Shown here one piece after another: positions 49,368-59,700 of a DNA stretch of 64,000 nt. Source of the DNA: Jiangella ureilytica. Lineage in GTDB: Bacteria; Actinomycetota; Actinomycetes; Jiangellales; Jiangellaceae. The DNA lies in contig NZ_SMKL01000013.1 in the NCBI RefSeq assembly GCF_004348545.1, forward strand, positions 47,220 to 111,219, read 5' to 3'. The stretch's first letter is position 1. Every line of letters begins with the position of its first letter. The notes beneath the pieces are model-generated. The model saw only the letters and a list, made by a program, of their open reading frames with translations. It searched no databases and was not told the DNA's origin. The position numbers and the translations under genes were made by a program.

Positions 49368-50582
49368 TCAGCGGTTCAGGGCCGCCGCGTCCACGTCGAA
49401 GATGTAGAGCCCGCCCGCGAACCGGTCGCTGACGTAGACCAGCCCGTCCGGGCCCACGACGATGTCGTTGAGCTGAATCGTGGCCCGGCCGGGCGGCGGC
49501 TCCGGGACGAAGTACGCCACTTCCCTGGGGTTCGCCGCGTCGGCGATGTCGTAGACCCTCACCCCGGCGTTGAAGTAGGTGACGAAGACCAGGTCGGAGC
49601 TCTGGAACGAGCCCGGGCGCATCTCGTGGACGTTGTGCGATCCGAACCGCCCGCCCCGATTCGCGTAGTCACCGGCGGGGATGGGCAGCCGTGACACGAC
49701 CCGCGGGTTGCGCTCGTCGCTGATGTCGACCAGTCGCACCAGGTAGTCGATGCTCGGCTTGCCTTCCTCGACGCATTCGTCCGTGACGACGAGCAGGTCG
49801 CGGCCAGGGATCGGGCAGGCGGTGTGCGTGTTCCGGCTGGGCCCGTCGACCTCGTTGACGTTGAGGTGGGCGACCAGGCTCGGCGCACTGATGTCTTCGA
49901 TGTCGAGGATCACGACGCCGAGTCCCTCCCAGCCGCAGTAGAGCCGGTTGCCCCGGGGCACGCCGTGGTGCAGCTTCACGACCGTGTCGGGAGCCCAGAA
50001 TTCCTGGTCCTTCTCGTCGTAGCGCATGCCGGGAAACCACCAGCGGCCCACCTCCACCGGGCGGGCCGGATCGGTCAGGTCGAGGATCGCAAGGATCTCG
50101 CGGCCGTGCCGGTGCCCCTGGCCCCGGTCGAACTCGCTGAACGACGAGGTCACGAACGCGTAGGGCTCGGACCAGTAGGTCATGCGGTGGACTCCGCGCC
50201 CGCCGCACGGCCAGTAGCCGATCTCGCGCGGCCGGGTCGGGTCGGCGACGTCGTACACGCTGAGCCCGGCGATCCACGGACGATCCAGGGTGCCCCCGTG
50301 GTTCTCCTTGAGCCGCTCCCGGTTCACCAACAACGTGTCACCGACGATCTGCACCTTGTGCGACCGGGTGTTGGGCGGTGCCGGGATCCGGTGGATCGGG
50401 CGCGGAGCGCTGGGGTCGCGCACGTCCACGATCGATGTGCCGCCGTTGCCCATGTGCCCGAAGAACGCGTAGCCGTCCTTGAGGTTGATGTGCATGCCGT
50501 CGCCGGCGCCGTTGAAGTCGGTGTGACCGACCAGCCGCATGTTCAGGCTCTCGAGGGCTTTCGGGAGTTGCCGACGCTTCAT
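49368..50582 (-). CDS. LVIVD-repeat beta-propeller protein
   Basis: 404 residues from ATG 50582 (AAGGGG six bases upstream). It has repeated strands of the LVIVD type: TSIVDVRDPSAPRPIHRI, LSVYDVADPTRPREIGYW, LAILDLTDPARPVEVGRWW, VRLVDISDERNPRVVSRL and VRVYDIADAANPREVAYF, forming a propeller. No signal peptide, so it seems cytoplasmic. His-rich spots (SHNVHEM, NTHTAC, KLHHG) could bind metal; distant resemblance to selenium-binding protein/methanethiol oxidase-like propellers, function unknown. Promoter shared with the divergent SDR gene through the class B site. Confidence 0.8.
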   Translation of the reverse strand: MKRRQLPKALESLNMRLVGHTDFNGAGDGMHINLKDGYAFFGHMGNGGTSIVDVRDPSAPRPIHRIPAPPNTRSHKVQIVGDTLLVNRERLKENHGGTLDRPWIAGLSVYDVADPTRPREIGYWPCGGRGVHRMTYWSEPYAFVTSSFSEFDRGQGHRHGREILAILDLTDPARPVEVGRWWFPGMRYDEKDQEFWAPDTVVKLHHGVPRGNRLYCGWEGLGVVILDIEDISAPSLVAHLNVNEVDGPSRNTHTACPIPGRDLLVVTDECVEEGKPSIDYLVRLVDISDERNPRVVSRLPIPAGDYANRGGRFGSHNVHEMRPGSFQSSDLVFVTYFNAGVRVYDIADAANPREVAYFVPEPPPGRATIQLNDIVVGPDGLVYVSDRFAGGLYIFDVDAAALNR

Positions 50583-50626
50583 CGCGGGCCCCTTCTGTCC
50601 GGCTTCCGGTTGTGATGCACAGGCTA

Positions 50627-50649
50627 GGATACTATGCGATATACCGCAC
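50627..50649. promoter_or_regulatory. Class B operator between LVIVD protein and SDR
   Basis: GATACTATGCGATATACCGC; ATATACCGC matches the class B core (GTATACCGC). It lies 45 bases from the propeller gene start and 69 bases from the SDR start. Confidence 0.55.
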
Positions 50650-50717
50650 TCGTGGTGAGCGGCTTGACGGACACTGGTGGTCGGCGGCGTGCGGCGAGGC
50701 ACGCGGATGGGAGCAGC

Positions 50718-51494
50718 GTGGCTGGCAACGGAGCGGGCGACTTCGACGGGGCGCTCTCGGTGATCGTCGGCGGGAACCAGGGCATAGGAGCGGCCATCGG
50801 CCTGGCCCTGGCCGCCGCCGGGTCACGCCTGGTGATAATCGGTCGCGACGAAGGCCGGCTGGCGGAGGCCAAGAAGGCCGCCGAGGAGGTGGGCACCGAC
50901 GTCGTCGCCACGCAGGTGGCCGATATCTCGTCCGTCGACAGCATTCACGCCATGGTCGAACGCGTCCTCGCCGACCACGGCGCGCCCACCATCCTCGTCA
51001 ACAGCGCCGGGGGCCTGGTGCGCAAGCCCGCCTTCGACGTGACGGTCGAGGACTGGGACTGGCTGATGGAGACCCACCTGCGAGGAACCTTCTTCACCTG
51101 CCAGGGCTTCGGGCGAGCGATGGCTGCCGAGGGCTACGGCAAGATCATCAACATGAGCTCGACCTGGGCGTCGACCTTCCTGCCGGGCCGCATCGTCTAC
51201 GCGACGGCGAAGGCCGGCCTGGGCCACATGACCGAGGGCCTGGCGGTCGAGTGGGCGCCGCTCGGGATCCGCGTCAACGCGATCGCACCCACCACCACGA
51301 CGACGCCCCGGGTCGAGCGCGCCATCGAGGCCGACGCGAACCTTCAGAGGACCGCCGTCTCCAAGATCCCGCTTGGTCGGCTTGCCACGCCTGACGACAT
51401 CGTCGGTGCCGCGCTCTACCTCGCGAGCCCGGTCTCCGACTTCGTCACCGGCCACACCCTCTACGTCGATGGCGGATGGCGAGTCTCCAAGTAG
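50718..51494 (+). CDS. Short-chain dehydrogenase/reductase (SDR)
   Basis: 258 residues from GTG 50718 (GGGAG upstream). The cofactor motif is GGNQGIGAAIG, the Ser is in NMSSTWAS and the active site is IVYATAKAG. Length and the end TLYVDGGWRVSK are classical for gluconate-5-dehydrogenase/3-oxoacyl reductase-like SDRs. Last gene of the catabolic island before the tRNA. Confidence 0.88.
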   Translation: MAGNGAGDFDGALSVIVGGNQGIGAAIGLALAAAGSRLVIIGRDEGRLAEAKKAAEEVGTDVVATQVADISSVDSIHAMVERVLADHGAPTILVNSAGGLVRKPAFDVTVEDWDWLMETHLRGTFFTCQGFGRAMAAEGYGKIINMSSTWASTFLPGRIVYATAKAGLGHMTEGLAVEWAPLGIRVNAIAPTTTTTPRVERAIEADANLQRTAVSKIPLGRLATPDDIVGAALYLASPVSDFVTGHTLYVDGGWRVSK

Positions 51495-51822
51495 CCGGGC
51501 GCAGGGCTCATGTGGCCAGGTGCCCGGTGTCGTGCGGCATCGCGGTGGCTCGTTCCGAGTAGCGATGGCCGTCATCGACGCCGGGGCCTTCGGCGGCACC
51601 GTCTCGATCAGGTGGAATCTGCGCTCGGAGACCGGGTCGTGGCCGGCATGCACCTTGACCCGTAGGCGCCGGAGGGCAGTACCTCGACCTGCCTTGGAGC
51701 GGCGAGGCGCTGAACGAGCCCTCATGGGGCCGTCGTACGGCAACTCGCACCACAAGAGGCAGCACGCAGCGACATGCCGCGGCAGTGCGAGGAGAGGGAC
51801 GCCTGAGCCGGACGAACCTGTG
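51495..51822. other. 328-base stretch without a gene
   Basis: Between the SDR stop and the tRNA I find no convincing gene, hairpin or operator on either strand. Open frames here lack ribosome sites and protein-family character. Confidence 0.5.
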
Positions 51823-51896
51823 TAGGGCGGGTGGGACTCGAACCCACGACCCAGGGATTATGAGTCCCCTGCTCTAACCGGCTGAGCTACCGCCCC
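51823..51896 (-). tRNA. tRNA with anticodon CAU (probably elongator tRNA-Met)
   Basis: 74 nt. Acceptor GGGGCGG pairs with CCGCCCT (one G-U at the end); D arm GCTC...GAGC; anticodon stem GGGGA/TCCCT around loop CTCATAA; T arm GTGGG-TTCGAGT-CCCAC. No CCA is encoded. Lack of initiator features (three G-C pairs GGG/CCC in the anticodon stem next to the loop) argues for elongator Met; tRNA-Ile2, also CAU, is not excluded. It marks the change from catabolic island to general genes. Confidence 0.92.
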
Positions 51897-52041
51897 GGAG
51901 GCGCGCGAACCGGACCTGCGCGCCCGAAAACCTTACCCCGATCGCCGAAGACCCTCGCCCCCGGTGATCAAGCGACCAGCCTGCCCAGCTGCCGACATCA
52001 CCCGGGGCGGGTGGGCCGCGGGCGCCACCCACCGCGGTGGG

Positions 52042-52968
52042 ATGGGCCGTGTGCCGGACGACGCGCGCGGCACCGATGCCGCCCTGCGACGATTCCCGCC
52101 GAGGCTGCGACGCGTGGCCGGGTGGGTGCTCGCCCGGTGGCTGGGGCGGATTCTCGCCCGCGGCCTCACCGGTTGCCTGCGCATCGACATCTTCGACCGG
52201 GCGATGACCATCGCGGCACAGACGTTCACCTCCGTCCTACCCATTCTCATTCTCATCGCCACCTGGGCGGGCGCGGGCGCCGTGGACGAGGCCACCGAGG
52301 CGGTCGACCTCCCGGACGAGTCGGCGTCGCTGCTGGACGAGGCCGTACGCGGCGCGGACGACACCGCGTTCGGGGTCATCGGGGCGCTGATCGTCATCGT
52401 GTCGGCCACCAGCCTGTCGCGGGCGCTGAACCGGGCGTTCACGGCGGTCTGGTCACTGCCGCGGCCGAGGAACCGGCTGGCGTCGGCGTGGCGGTGGCTG
52501 GCGGCGGTCGTGGTGCTGGCACTGTCGATCGTCCTGGTCCGCGGGCTGGTGACGGTGGCCGGCGAGTTGCCGCCGCCGCGGGCGTGGCAGTCGGTGACGG
52601 CGTTCGCCGCGGACCTCGCGGTGGCCGTGTTCCTGCCCTGGGTCCTGCTCGCCGGCGCGGTGCGGCCGCGGCTGCTCGTGCCGGGTGCCGCGCTGTTCGC
52701 GACAGTGATGCTCCTGGTCCGCCCCGTGTCGGCGCTCTGGTTGCCGCGGGCGCTCGAGACCAGCGCCGACCGGTTCGGCTCGATCGGCGTCGCGTTCACG
52801 TACCTGGCCTGGCTGTACGTGGTCTCGTTCTGCTTTCTGGCCGCGGCGGTGATCGGCCAGGTGGTCGCGACGGACGACGGACGGATCGGCCGGTGGATCA
52901 GGGCAGCGGACGCACGGATGCCCGGAGACCGCGCGGTCCCCGGGCATCCGTCGAGCGCGTCGCACTAG
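52042..52968 (+). CDS. YihY/BrkB family inner-membrane protein
   Basis: 308 residues from ATG 52042; an in-frame GTG at 51964 is an alternative start. A cytoplasmic Arg-rich lead is followed by a RAMTIAAQTFTSVLPILILI helix and about six membrane segments in all, ending in SFCFLAAAVIGQVVATDDG, the usual YihY end. The typical family segment FGSIGVAFTYLAWLYVVSF is clear. Function is unknown in general (envelope process or transporter). Its last 4 bases overlap the convergent repeat-protein gene. Confidence 0.82.
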   Translation: MGRVPDDARGTDAALRRFPPRLRRVAGWVLARWLGRILARGLTGCLRIDIFDRAMTIAAQTFTSVLPILILIATWAGAGAVDEATEAVDLPDESASLLDEAVRGADDTAFGVIGALIVIVSATSLSRALNRAFTAVWSLPRPRNRLASAWRWLAAVVVLALSIVLVRGLVTVAGELPPPRAWQSVTAFAADLAVAVFLPWVLLAGAVRPRLLVPGAALFATVMLLVRPVSALWLPRALETSADRFGSIGVAFTYLAWLYVVSFCFLAAAVIGQVVATDDGRIGRWIRAADARMPGDRAVPGHPSSASH

Positions 52969-55900
52969 TGGTGGTCGGCGTGGTGTGCCAGCGCCTCCTC
53001 GATCGAGACCTCGGCGGGAGCCGACTTCGGCGTCGACGCCACGGCGGCCGACGAACCGCGGCCGACGTCGGACTGGGACGCGGTGCGGGTGAGCATGCCC
53101 CGCTCCCGGCTGGTGATGACGCCGTCGGCGACCAGCTCGGTCGCCACCGCCGTCACATGCCGCACGAACGCGCCGTGCGAGGCCCAGTCGCCCTCGTCGT
53201 CGATGAGGTCGTTGATCGTGCAGCCGTCACCGCTGTCGACGTTGGCCACGAGTGAGTCGAGGCCGCCGATGACCACCGTCGGGCGGGTGTCGGAGTCGGG
53301 GCAGGCGTCGCCGTCGCGCTCGACGACGGTGAACGTCACCGAACCGACGTCCGACGCGTTCCCGGCGTTGTCCGTCGCCCGGAACCGCACGGTGTGCTCA
53401 CCGACCGCGCCCACCACGACCGGCGCCGTGTAGGGCACGAACGCTCCGTCGTCGAGGGAGTAGACGACGGAGGCGACGCCGGACTGCGCGTCCGTCGCCG
53501 TGACCGTCACGGTCGCCGAGTCGATGTAGTCGCCGGCGCCGTTCTGCTCGCCCGAGACCACCCCGGAGACCGACGGCGGCGTGGTGTCGTCCGGCTCCGG
53601 CGCCACGACGGTGAACGACACCGACTCGACCGGCGCGACGTTGCCGGCGTTGTCAGTCGCCCGGACCTGGACGGTGTGGTCGCCCAGTGCCGTCACGACG
53701 ACGGGTGCCGTGTAGGCCACGAAGCCGGCGCCGTCGAGGTTGTACTCCACCGAGGCGACGCCCGAGCCGGTGTCCGACGCGGTCACGGTGAGGGTGGCCG
53801 ACCCGATGTAGTCCCCCTCGGGATTCTGATCACCCGACACCGACGCGGACACATCCGGCGGCGTGGTGTCGTCCGGCTCCGGCGCCACGACGGTGAAGGC
53901 CACCGACTCGACCGGCGCGACGTTGCCGGCGTTGTCGGTCGCCCGGTACTGGACCGTGTGGTCGCCCAGCGCCGTCACCACGACCGGCGCGGTGTAGGGC
54001 TGGAACGAGCCGCCGTCGAGCGCGTACGCGATCGACGCCACGCCGGACTGCGCGTCCGATGCCGTGATGGTCACCGTCGCCGACCCGACGAACTCGCCGT
54101 CCTCGTTCTGGTCACCGGTGACGGCGGCCGAGATGTCCGGCGGGGTGGTGTCGTCGGGCTCCGGCTCGACGACGGTGAAGGCCACCGACTCGGCCGGCGC
54201 GACGTTGCCCGCGTTGTCCGTCGCCCGGTACTGCAGCGTGTGCGCGCCCACGGCCGACACCACGACGGGTGCGGTGTAGGCCACGAAGCCGGCGCCGTCG
54301 AGGTTGTACTCCACCGAGGCGACACCCGAGCCGGCGTCCGTCGCCGTCACCGTGACGGTGGCGGACCCCACGTACGCACCCTCCTCGTCCTGGTCACCGG
54401 TGACGGTGGCCGAGATGTCCGGCGGGGTGGTGTCGTCGGGCTCCGGTTCGACGACGGTGAACGTCACGGACTCGACGGGTGAGGTGTTCCCGGCGTTGTC
54501 GGTCGCGCGGAACTGGACCGTGTGGTCGCCCAGCGCCGTCACGACCACCGGCGCGGTGTAGGGCTGGAACGAGCCGCCGTCGAGCGCGTAGGCGACGGAC
54601 GCGACGCCCGACTCGGCGTCGGTCGCCGTGATCGTCACCATGGCCGAGCCGACGTAGTCGCCGTCCTCGTTCTGGTCACCGGTGACGGCGGCCGAGATGT
54701 CCGGCGGGGTGGTGTCGTCGGGCTCCGGCTCGACGACGGTGAAGGCCACCGACTCGACCGGCGCGACGTTGCCCGCGTTGTCCGTCGCCCGGAACTGCAC
54801 CGTGTGGTCGCCGAACGACGTGACCACGAGCGGCGCGGTGTAGGCGGTGAAGCCCGCGCCGTCGAGGTTGTACTCGACCGACGCCACGCCCGAGCCGGCG
54901 TCGGTCGCCGTGATCGTCACCGTGGCCGAGCCGACGTAGTCGCCGTCCTCGTTCTGGTCACCGGTGACGGCGGCCGAGATGTCCGGCGGGGTGGTGTCGT
55001 CGGGCTCCGGCTCCACGACGGTGAACGAGACGGACTCGATGGGCGCCTGGTTGCCGGCGTTGTCCGTCGCCCGGTACTGCACGGTGTGCTCGCCCAGCGC
55101 GGTCACGACCACCGGGGCCGTGTACGCCTGGAAGGCGCCGCCGTCGAGCGCGTACGTGATCGACGCGACGCCCGACTCGGCGTCGGTCGCCGTGATCGTC
55201 ACCGTGGCCGAGGCCACGTAGTTGCCCTCGTCGTCCTGCTCGCCGGCCACCGCGGCCGAGACCTCCGGCGGCGTGGTGTCCTCGGGCTCCGGTTCGACGA
55301 CGGTGAACTGCACGGCTTCGACGGGGGAGACGTTCCCCGCGTTGTCGGTCGCCCGGTACTGCACCGTGTGATCGGCCGCTGCGGTGACGACCACGGGTGC
55401 GGTGTAGGCGGTGAACGCGGCGCCGTTCAGGCTGTACTCGACGGACTGGACGCCGGACTGCGCGTCGGCCGCGGTGATCGTCACCGTCGCCGAGCCGACG
55501 TACTCGCCGTCCTCGTTCTGGTCACCGGTGACGGTGGCCGAGATGTCCGGCGGGGTGGTGTCGTCGGGCTCCGGTTCGACGACGGTGAAGGTCACCGACT
55601 CGACCGGCGCGACGTTGCCGGCATTGTCGGTCGCCCGGTACTGCACCGTGTGGTCGCCCAGCGCGGTCACGACGACCGGCGCCGTGTAGGGCTGGAACGC
55701 GCCGCCGTCGAGCGCGTACTCGACCGAGGCGACCCCGGACTCCGCGTCGGTCGCGGTCACCGTGACCGTGGCCGACCCGATGTAGTCGCCCTCGTCGTTC
55801 TGCTCGCCGGTGACGGCCGCCGAGATGTCCGGTGGGGTGGTGTCGTCGGGCTCCGGCTCGGCGACGGTGAACTGGACCGACTCGACCTCGGAGGTGTTGC

Positions 55901-56642
55901 CGGCGTTGTCCGTGGCGCGGTACTGCACCGAGTGGTCGCCGATCTCGTCGACGACCACCGGGGCGGTGTAGGGCTGGAAGCCGAGGTCGTCGATCTCGTA
56001 CTCGATGGTGTCGACGCCCGAGCCGGTGTCGGTCGCGCTCACCGCGACGGTGGCCGACCCGATGTAGTCGCCGTCCTCGTTCTGATCGCCCGTGACCTGC
56101 GCGGACACCTCCGGCGGGGTGGTGTCCTCGGGGCCGCCGGTGACGACCAGCAGGCCGGTCATCGACCCGTGGCCGGGGAACGCGCAGTAGTAGCGGTAGA
56201 CGCCGGGCGTCAGGACGACGTCGACCTCGTAGCGGCCGCCGTTCGGGTCGAACGGGTTCGCCGTGATGTTGACGTCGACGTCCTGGTTGTACTGCGGGTC
56301 GCTGGTCTCGAAGGTCAGCGTGTGCGGCATGCCGCTGGTGTTGCCGGTGGCCACGCTGTTCTCGAAGACGATCGTCGTCGGGCCGGCCACCGCGGTCGTC
56401 GGGGCCGAAGCGTACGCCGTCACGCTGTTGTTGCCGGTCCAGGTCAGGGTCTGCTCGGCCGCGGCTTCCGCCGTCGCCGAAGCCGGGGACGATGCCGACG
56501 ACGGCGCCGCCCGGAAGGCCGCCGCCGCCGGTACCAGGCCGACCGCCATGAGGGCCAGGGTCAGGACCGCGACGACGACGCCCTGGGGCGTCACTCGCCG
56601 CCGGCCGGACCGGCCCGCCGCGGGATGGAGTGGTTGACGCAT
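52965..56642 (-). CDS. Secreted cupredoxin with ten OmpL47-type beta-sandwich repeats
   Basis: 1225 residues from ATG 56642. Signal peptide at about 1-42 (VVVAVLTLALMAVGLVPAAA). Residues about 62-168 form a plastocyanin-like cupredoxin: MPHTLTF supplies the first His, and YRYYCAFPGHGSMTG the Cys, His and Met of a type 1 copper site. Residues 173 to about 1115 are ten repeats of 94 residues starting DTTPPDISA, each with SATVTITATDA-SGV and HTVQYRATDNAGN, the OmpL47/Big-like fold found in adhesins and glycan-binding enzymes. Then comes a GCTINDLIDDE module shared with the neighbour, and a His-rich end (HHADHH). Confidence 0.88.
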   Translation of the reverse strand: MRQPLHPAAGRSGRRRVTPQGVVVAVLTLALMAVGLVPAAAAFRAAPSSASSPASATAEAAAEQTLTWTGNNSVTAYASAPTTAVAGPTTIVFENSVATGNTSGMPHTLTFETSDPQYNQDVDVNITANPFDPNGGRYEVDVVLTPGVYRYYCAFPGHGSMTGLLVVTGGPEDTTPPEVSAQVTGDQNEDGDYIGSATVAVSATDTGSGVDTIEYEIDDLGFQPYTAPVVVDEIGDHSVQYRATDNAGNTSEVESVQFTVAEPEPDDTTPPDISAAVTGEQNDEGDYIGSATVTVTATDAESGVASVEYALDGGAFQPYTAPVVVTALGDHTVQYRATDNAGNVAPVESVTFTVVEPEPDDTTPPDISATVTGDQNEDGEYVGSATVTITAADAQSGVQSVEYSLNGAAFTAYTAPVVVTAAADHTVQYRATDNAGNVSPVEAVQFTVVEPEPEDTTPPEVSAAVAGEQDDEGNYVASATVTITATDAESGVASITYALDGGAFQAYTAPVVVTALGEHTVQYRATDNAGNQAPIESVSFTVVEPEPDDTTPPDISAAVTGDQNEDGDYVGSATVTITATDAGSGVASVEYNLDGAGFTAYTAPLVVTSFGDHTVQFRATDNAGNVAPVESVAFTVVEPEPDDTTPPDISAAVTGDQNEDGDYVGSAMVTITATDAESGVASVAYALDGGSFQPYTAPVVVTALGDHTVQFRATDNAGNTSPVESVTFTVVEPEPDDTTPPDISATVTGDQDEEGAYVGSATVTVTATDAGSGVASVEYNLDGAGFVAYTAPVVVSAVGAHTLQYRATDNAGNVAPAESVAFTVVEPEPDDTTPPDISAAVTGDQNEDGEFVGSATVTITASDAQSGVASIAYALDGGSFQPYTAPVVVTALGDHTVQYRATDNAGNVAPVESVAFTVVAPEPDDTTPPDVSASVSGDQNPEGDYIGSATLTVTASDTGSGVASVEYNLDGAGFVAYTAPVVVTALGDHTVQVRATDNAGNVAPVESVSFTVVAPEPDDTTPPSVSGVVSGEQNGAGDYIDSATVTVTATDAQSGVASVVYSLDDGAFVPYTAPVVVGAVGEHTVRFRATDNAGNASDVGSVTFTVVERDGDACPDSDTRPTVVIGGLDSLVANVDSGDGCTINDLIDDEGDWASHGAFVRHVTAVATELVADGVITSRERGMLTRTASQSDVGRGSSAAVASTPKSAPAEVSIEEALAHHADHH
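53315..56126 (-). repeat. Ten in-frame tandem repeats of 282 bases
   Basis: Period 282 bases (94 codons), high nucleotide identity between units. Units with EYNLDGAGF and units with AYALDGG(S/A)F tend to alternate, hinting that a two-unit (564-base) block was amplified. Likely a site of copy-number change by recombination, and a place where short-read assemblies may be collapsed. Confidence 0.9.
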
Positions 56643-56679
56643 GAAGTGCCGCACCTTTCGTGAATCCGAGACGCGAGCG

Positions 56680-56704
56680 CCCCGGCGGCCGAGGCCCGCC
56701 GGGG
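56680..56704 (-). terminator. Hairpin between ThuA fusion and cupredoxin genes
   Basis: Stem of nine: CCCCGGCGG at 56680-56688 and its complement at 56696-56704, seven-base loop, starting 2 bases after the ThuA-fusion stop. No T-run. It may end part of the transcript before the cupredoxin gene. Confidence 0.6.
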
Positions 56705-56706
56705 TC

Positions 56707-59700
56707 CTACAGCTCCCGGACTCGGATGTTGCGGAACTCGATCAGGTCGTTGTTGCCGTGGTTCTGCAGCCCGATGTATCCGCTGAGGAACTGGCGCAGG
56801 TCGGTCGGCGGGTCACCCGCGCGCGACGACTGGATGCCAGGCACGTTGTCGAACTCGTTGATCACCACGCCGTTGCGGATGATCGTGTAGTGCTGGCCCT
56901 CGACCCGGATCTCGTAGTCGTTCCACTCGCCCTTGGGCGTGGCGCCGGCGCCGGGCAGGGCGATCGGGTCGAAGTTGTAGACCGACCCGGTCTTCTGCGG
57001 CTCGCCGGTGGTGCCGTCGTAGATCTGGATCTCCTGGCCGCAGTAGATCGCGACCCAGGCCGGCGAGTTCGCGGCGGAACCGACGCGGCCGCACTCGGGA
57101 CGCTCCGCCAGCGGCTGGTTCGGGTTCGGGAACCTGATGAACACGCCGCTGTTGGCCCGGGTGTTGCCGGCCGAGACGTCACGGAACTGCAGCCGCACCG
57201 AGTAGTTGGCGAACTCGCGCTCGGCGTACCAGAGCATGCCCAGCCCGCCGCGGCTGATGATCGTGCCGTCGTCCTGAAGCTCGAAGAAGCCGCCCGGCGC
57301 CTGCTCCCAGCCCTCGAGGGACTCGGCGGTGCCGTCGAAGATGGCGTCCCAGCCGGTGTCGCCGGGCTTGCCGATCGGCGCCTGCGCGGCGAGCCGCGTC
57401 AGCGTCGACTTCTCGCGAGCCGTGATGACACCGTCGGCCGCCAGGGCGTTCGCCGTGTCGGTGACGTGGCGGACGAAGGAGCCGTGGTCGGCCCAGCTGC
57501 TCTCGTCGTCGATCAGGTCGTTGATCGTGCAGCCGTTGCCGACGACGTCGTTCGTCACGCCGGTGTCGGTGTCGCGCAGGAAGACCGTGCCGCGGTCGTC
57601 CGGCACCGCACACCCGACGGTGACCTCGAGCTCGGTGGTCATCGTCTCGCCGTCGGCGTAGGTGACGGTGAGCGTCGCGGTGTAGGTGCCCACCGCGGCG
57701 TAGGTGTGGCGCGGGTTCGCCTCGGTCGACGTGGCGCCGTCGCCGAAGTCCCACGCGTAGGACACGCCGCCGGAGCGGTCACCGGTGAAGGCGATGGTCA
57801 GCGGCTTGTTCTGGACCGCCGTCGCCGTCGCGGTCGCCGCCGGGGTGGCCGGGCCGCCGTTGTAGACGACGCGGATCAGCTTCTGGTTGGGCGTGAGGCT
57901 GAAGAAGCCGCCGCTGTAGTCGGACATGTACAGCGCGCCGTCCGGGCCGAACCGCGACGTCATCATCCAGCTCTGCAGCTGGTCGTTGGCGCCGCCGTGC
58001 GGAATGATCGAGGTCAGGTTCTCCGCGAACAGCGGCGGGGCCTGCTCCTCGATGCCCTCGGGGTCGACGGTGACGGCGACCCGGCTGCTCTGGCCGCAGT
58101 TGTCACCGATGATCCACTTGCCCTCCCAGTACGACGGCCACGAGACACCGCTGTCGGTGTCGACCAGCGACTCGCGGAACGTCGGGCCGGTCATGACGGC
58201 CTGGCAGCCGCCGCTGCGCATGTACGGGAACCCGTAGGTGGCGTCGTCGTTGTCGTACGTCGGGATGCCGTCGCCGCGGTCCGGGAAGTCCGGGTTACCG
58301 CCCTGCGGGGAGTACCAGATCATGTTGTTGCGGGCGTCCGGGATGTCCACCAGGCCGGTGTTGCGCGGCGAGGTGTTCAGCAGGTTGCCCTTGCAGTCGT
58401 ACCAGCCGGTCAGCACCGCCGCGTCGGTGTTGCTGCGGTCGCGGTACGGCTGCCGGTTGCCCATGCAGAACGGCCAGCCCTGGTTGCCCGCCGACGTGAT
58501 GATCGTCGCCGTCTCGTACTTGGCCGGGCCGAGCTCCGCGTTGGGGCCGCCGGCGTCGGGGCCGACCCAGGCGGCGTGCAGGTAGTCCGTCACCGGGTCG
58601 ACGTACAGGGTCGAGATGTTGCGCACGCCCATGACGTAGATCTCGGGCCGGGTCTTGCCGCCGCCCTCCTCCTGGCCGGTGAACAGGTTCCCGTCCGGGA
58701 TGGTGTAGGTGCCGTCGGGCTCCGGGTGGATGCGCAGGATCTTGCCGTTCAGGTCGTTCGTGTTGCCCGACGTGCGGCGGGCGTCCTGGAACGAGATGCC
58801 CGCGAACTCCTGGGTCCAGTTGTTGCCGGAGTAGCCGCTGGAGCCGCCCGACGAGTTGCTGTCGCCGACGCCGATGTACAGGTTGCCGTCGGAGTCGAAG
58901 TCCATGCCGCCGCCGGCGTGGCAGCAGCTGTGGATCTGCGTCTCCCAGGCCAGCAGGTCCTCGCGGCTGTCGAGGTCGATCTCCTGGGTCTCGTGGTCGT
59001 AGGTGAACCGCGAGATCGTCCGGTCGCCGACGCGGCGCACCTTGTCGATCGACTCGTACGGCATCCAGTAGACGTACATCCAGCCGTTCTCGGCGAACGC
59101 CGGGTCGAGCGCGATGCCGACCAGGCCCTCCTCGGTCTTGACCAGCTCGCCGCCGCTGCCGCGGTTGCCGAACACGTCGAGCGTGGTCAGCAGCTTCACG
59201 TCACCGGTCGCCGGGTCCCACTGGTGGATCGTGCCGCAGCCGCGGCCGACGTTCGCGTTCTCCCAGGGGACGACGGGGCCGGTGGCGCAGGCCGCCTTGC
59301 CGATGTAGAAGACGGTGCCGTCGGCGGCGACGTCGAGGCCGTGCGGCTCGCCGTTCTGGTCCAGCTGGCCCGGCTGGTTCACCGCGGAGAGCCGCTCGAT
59401 GTCGTAGTTCGCGCCGATGGTGGCCTGGCAGTCGCCGCGGACGAGGCCCGTGGTCCACTGCAGCGCGCCGGTGACGTGGCTGCGGAACTCCGCCTCGTCC
59501 CAGCTCTCGGCCGTGCCGCCCATGCCGGTGAAGAACGAGCGGCCGCCGTCGTAGTCACGGCACCACGAGATCGGGTGGAACGCGCCGTTGGCGCCGTCGC
59601 CGGGCTCGTAGGTGCGCTCCTGGACCTGCGCGACGGTGTGCACGGTGCCCACGGGGTTCGGGCTCCAATTGGTCCACCGGTCGGTGCGGGTCAGCGTCAG

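Noticed and set aside
51823..51896. tRNA-fMet
   Set aside because: First pair G-U/G-C and the anticodon stem lack initiator features; elongator Met (or Ile2) fits better.
53315..56126. Regular repeats suggestive of a CRISPR array
   Set aside because: Period is 282 bases, in frame, and encodes repeating beta-sandwich domains; no short direct repeats with variable spacers.
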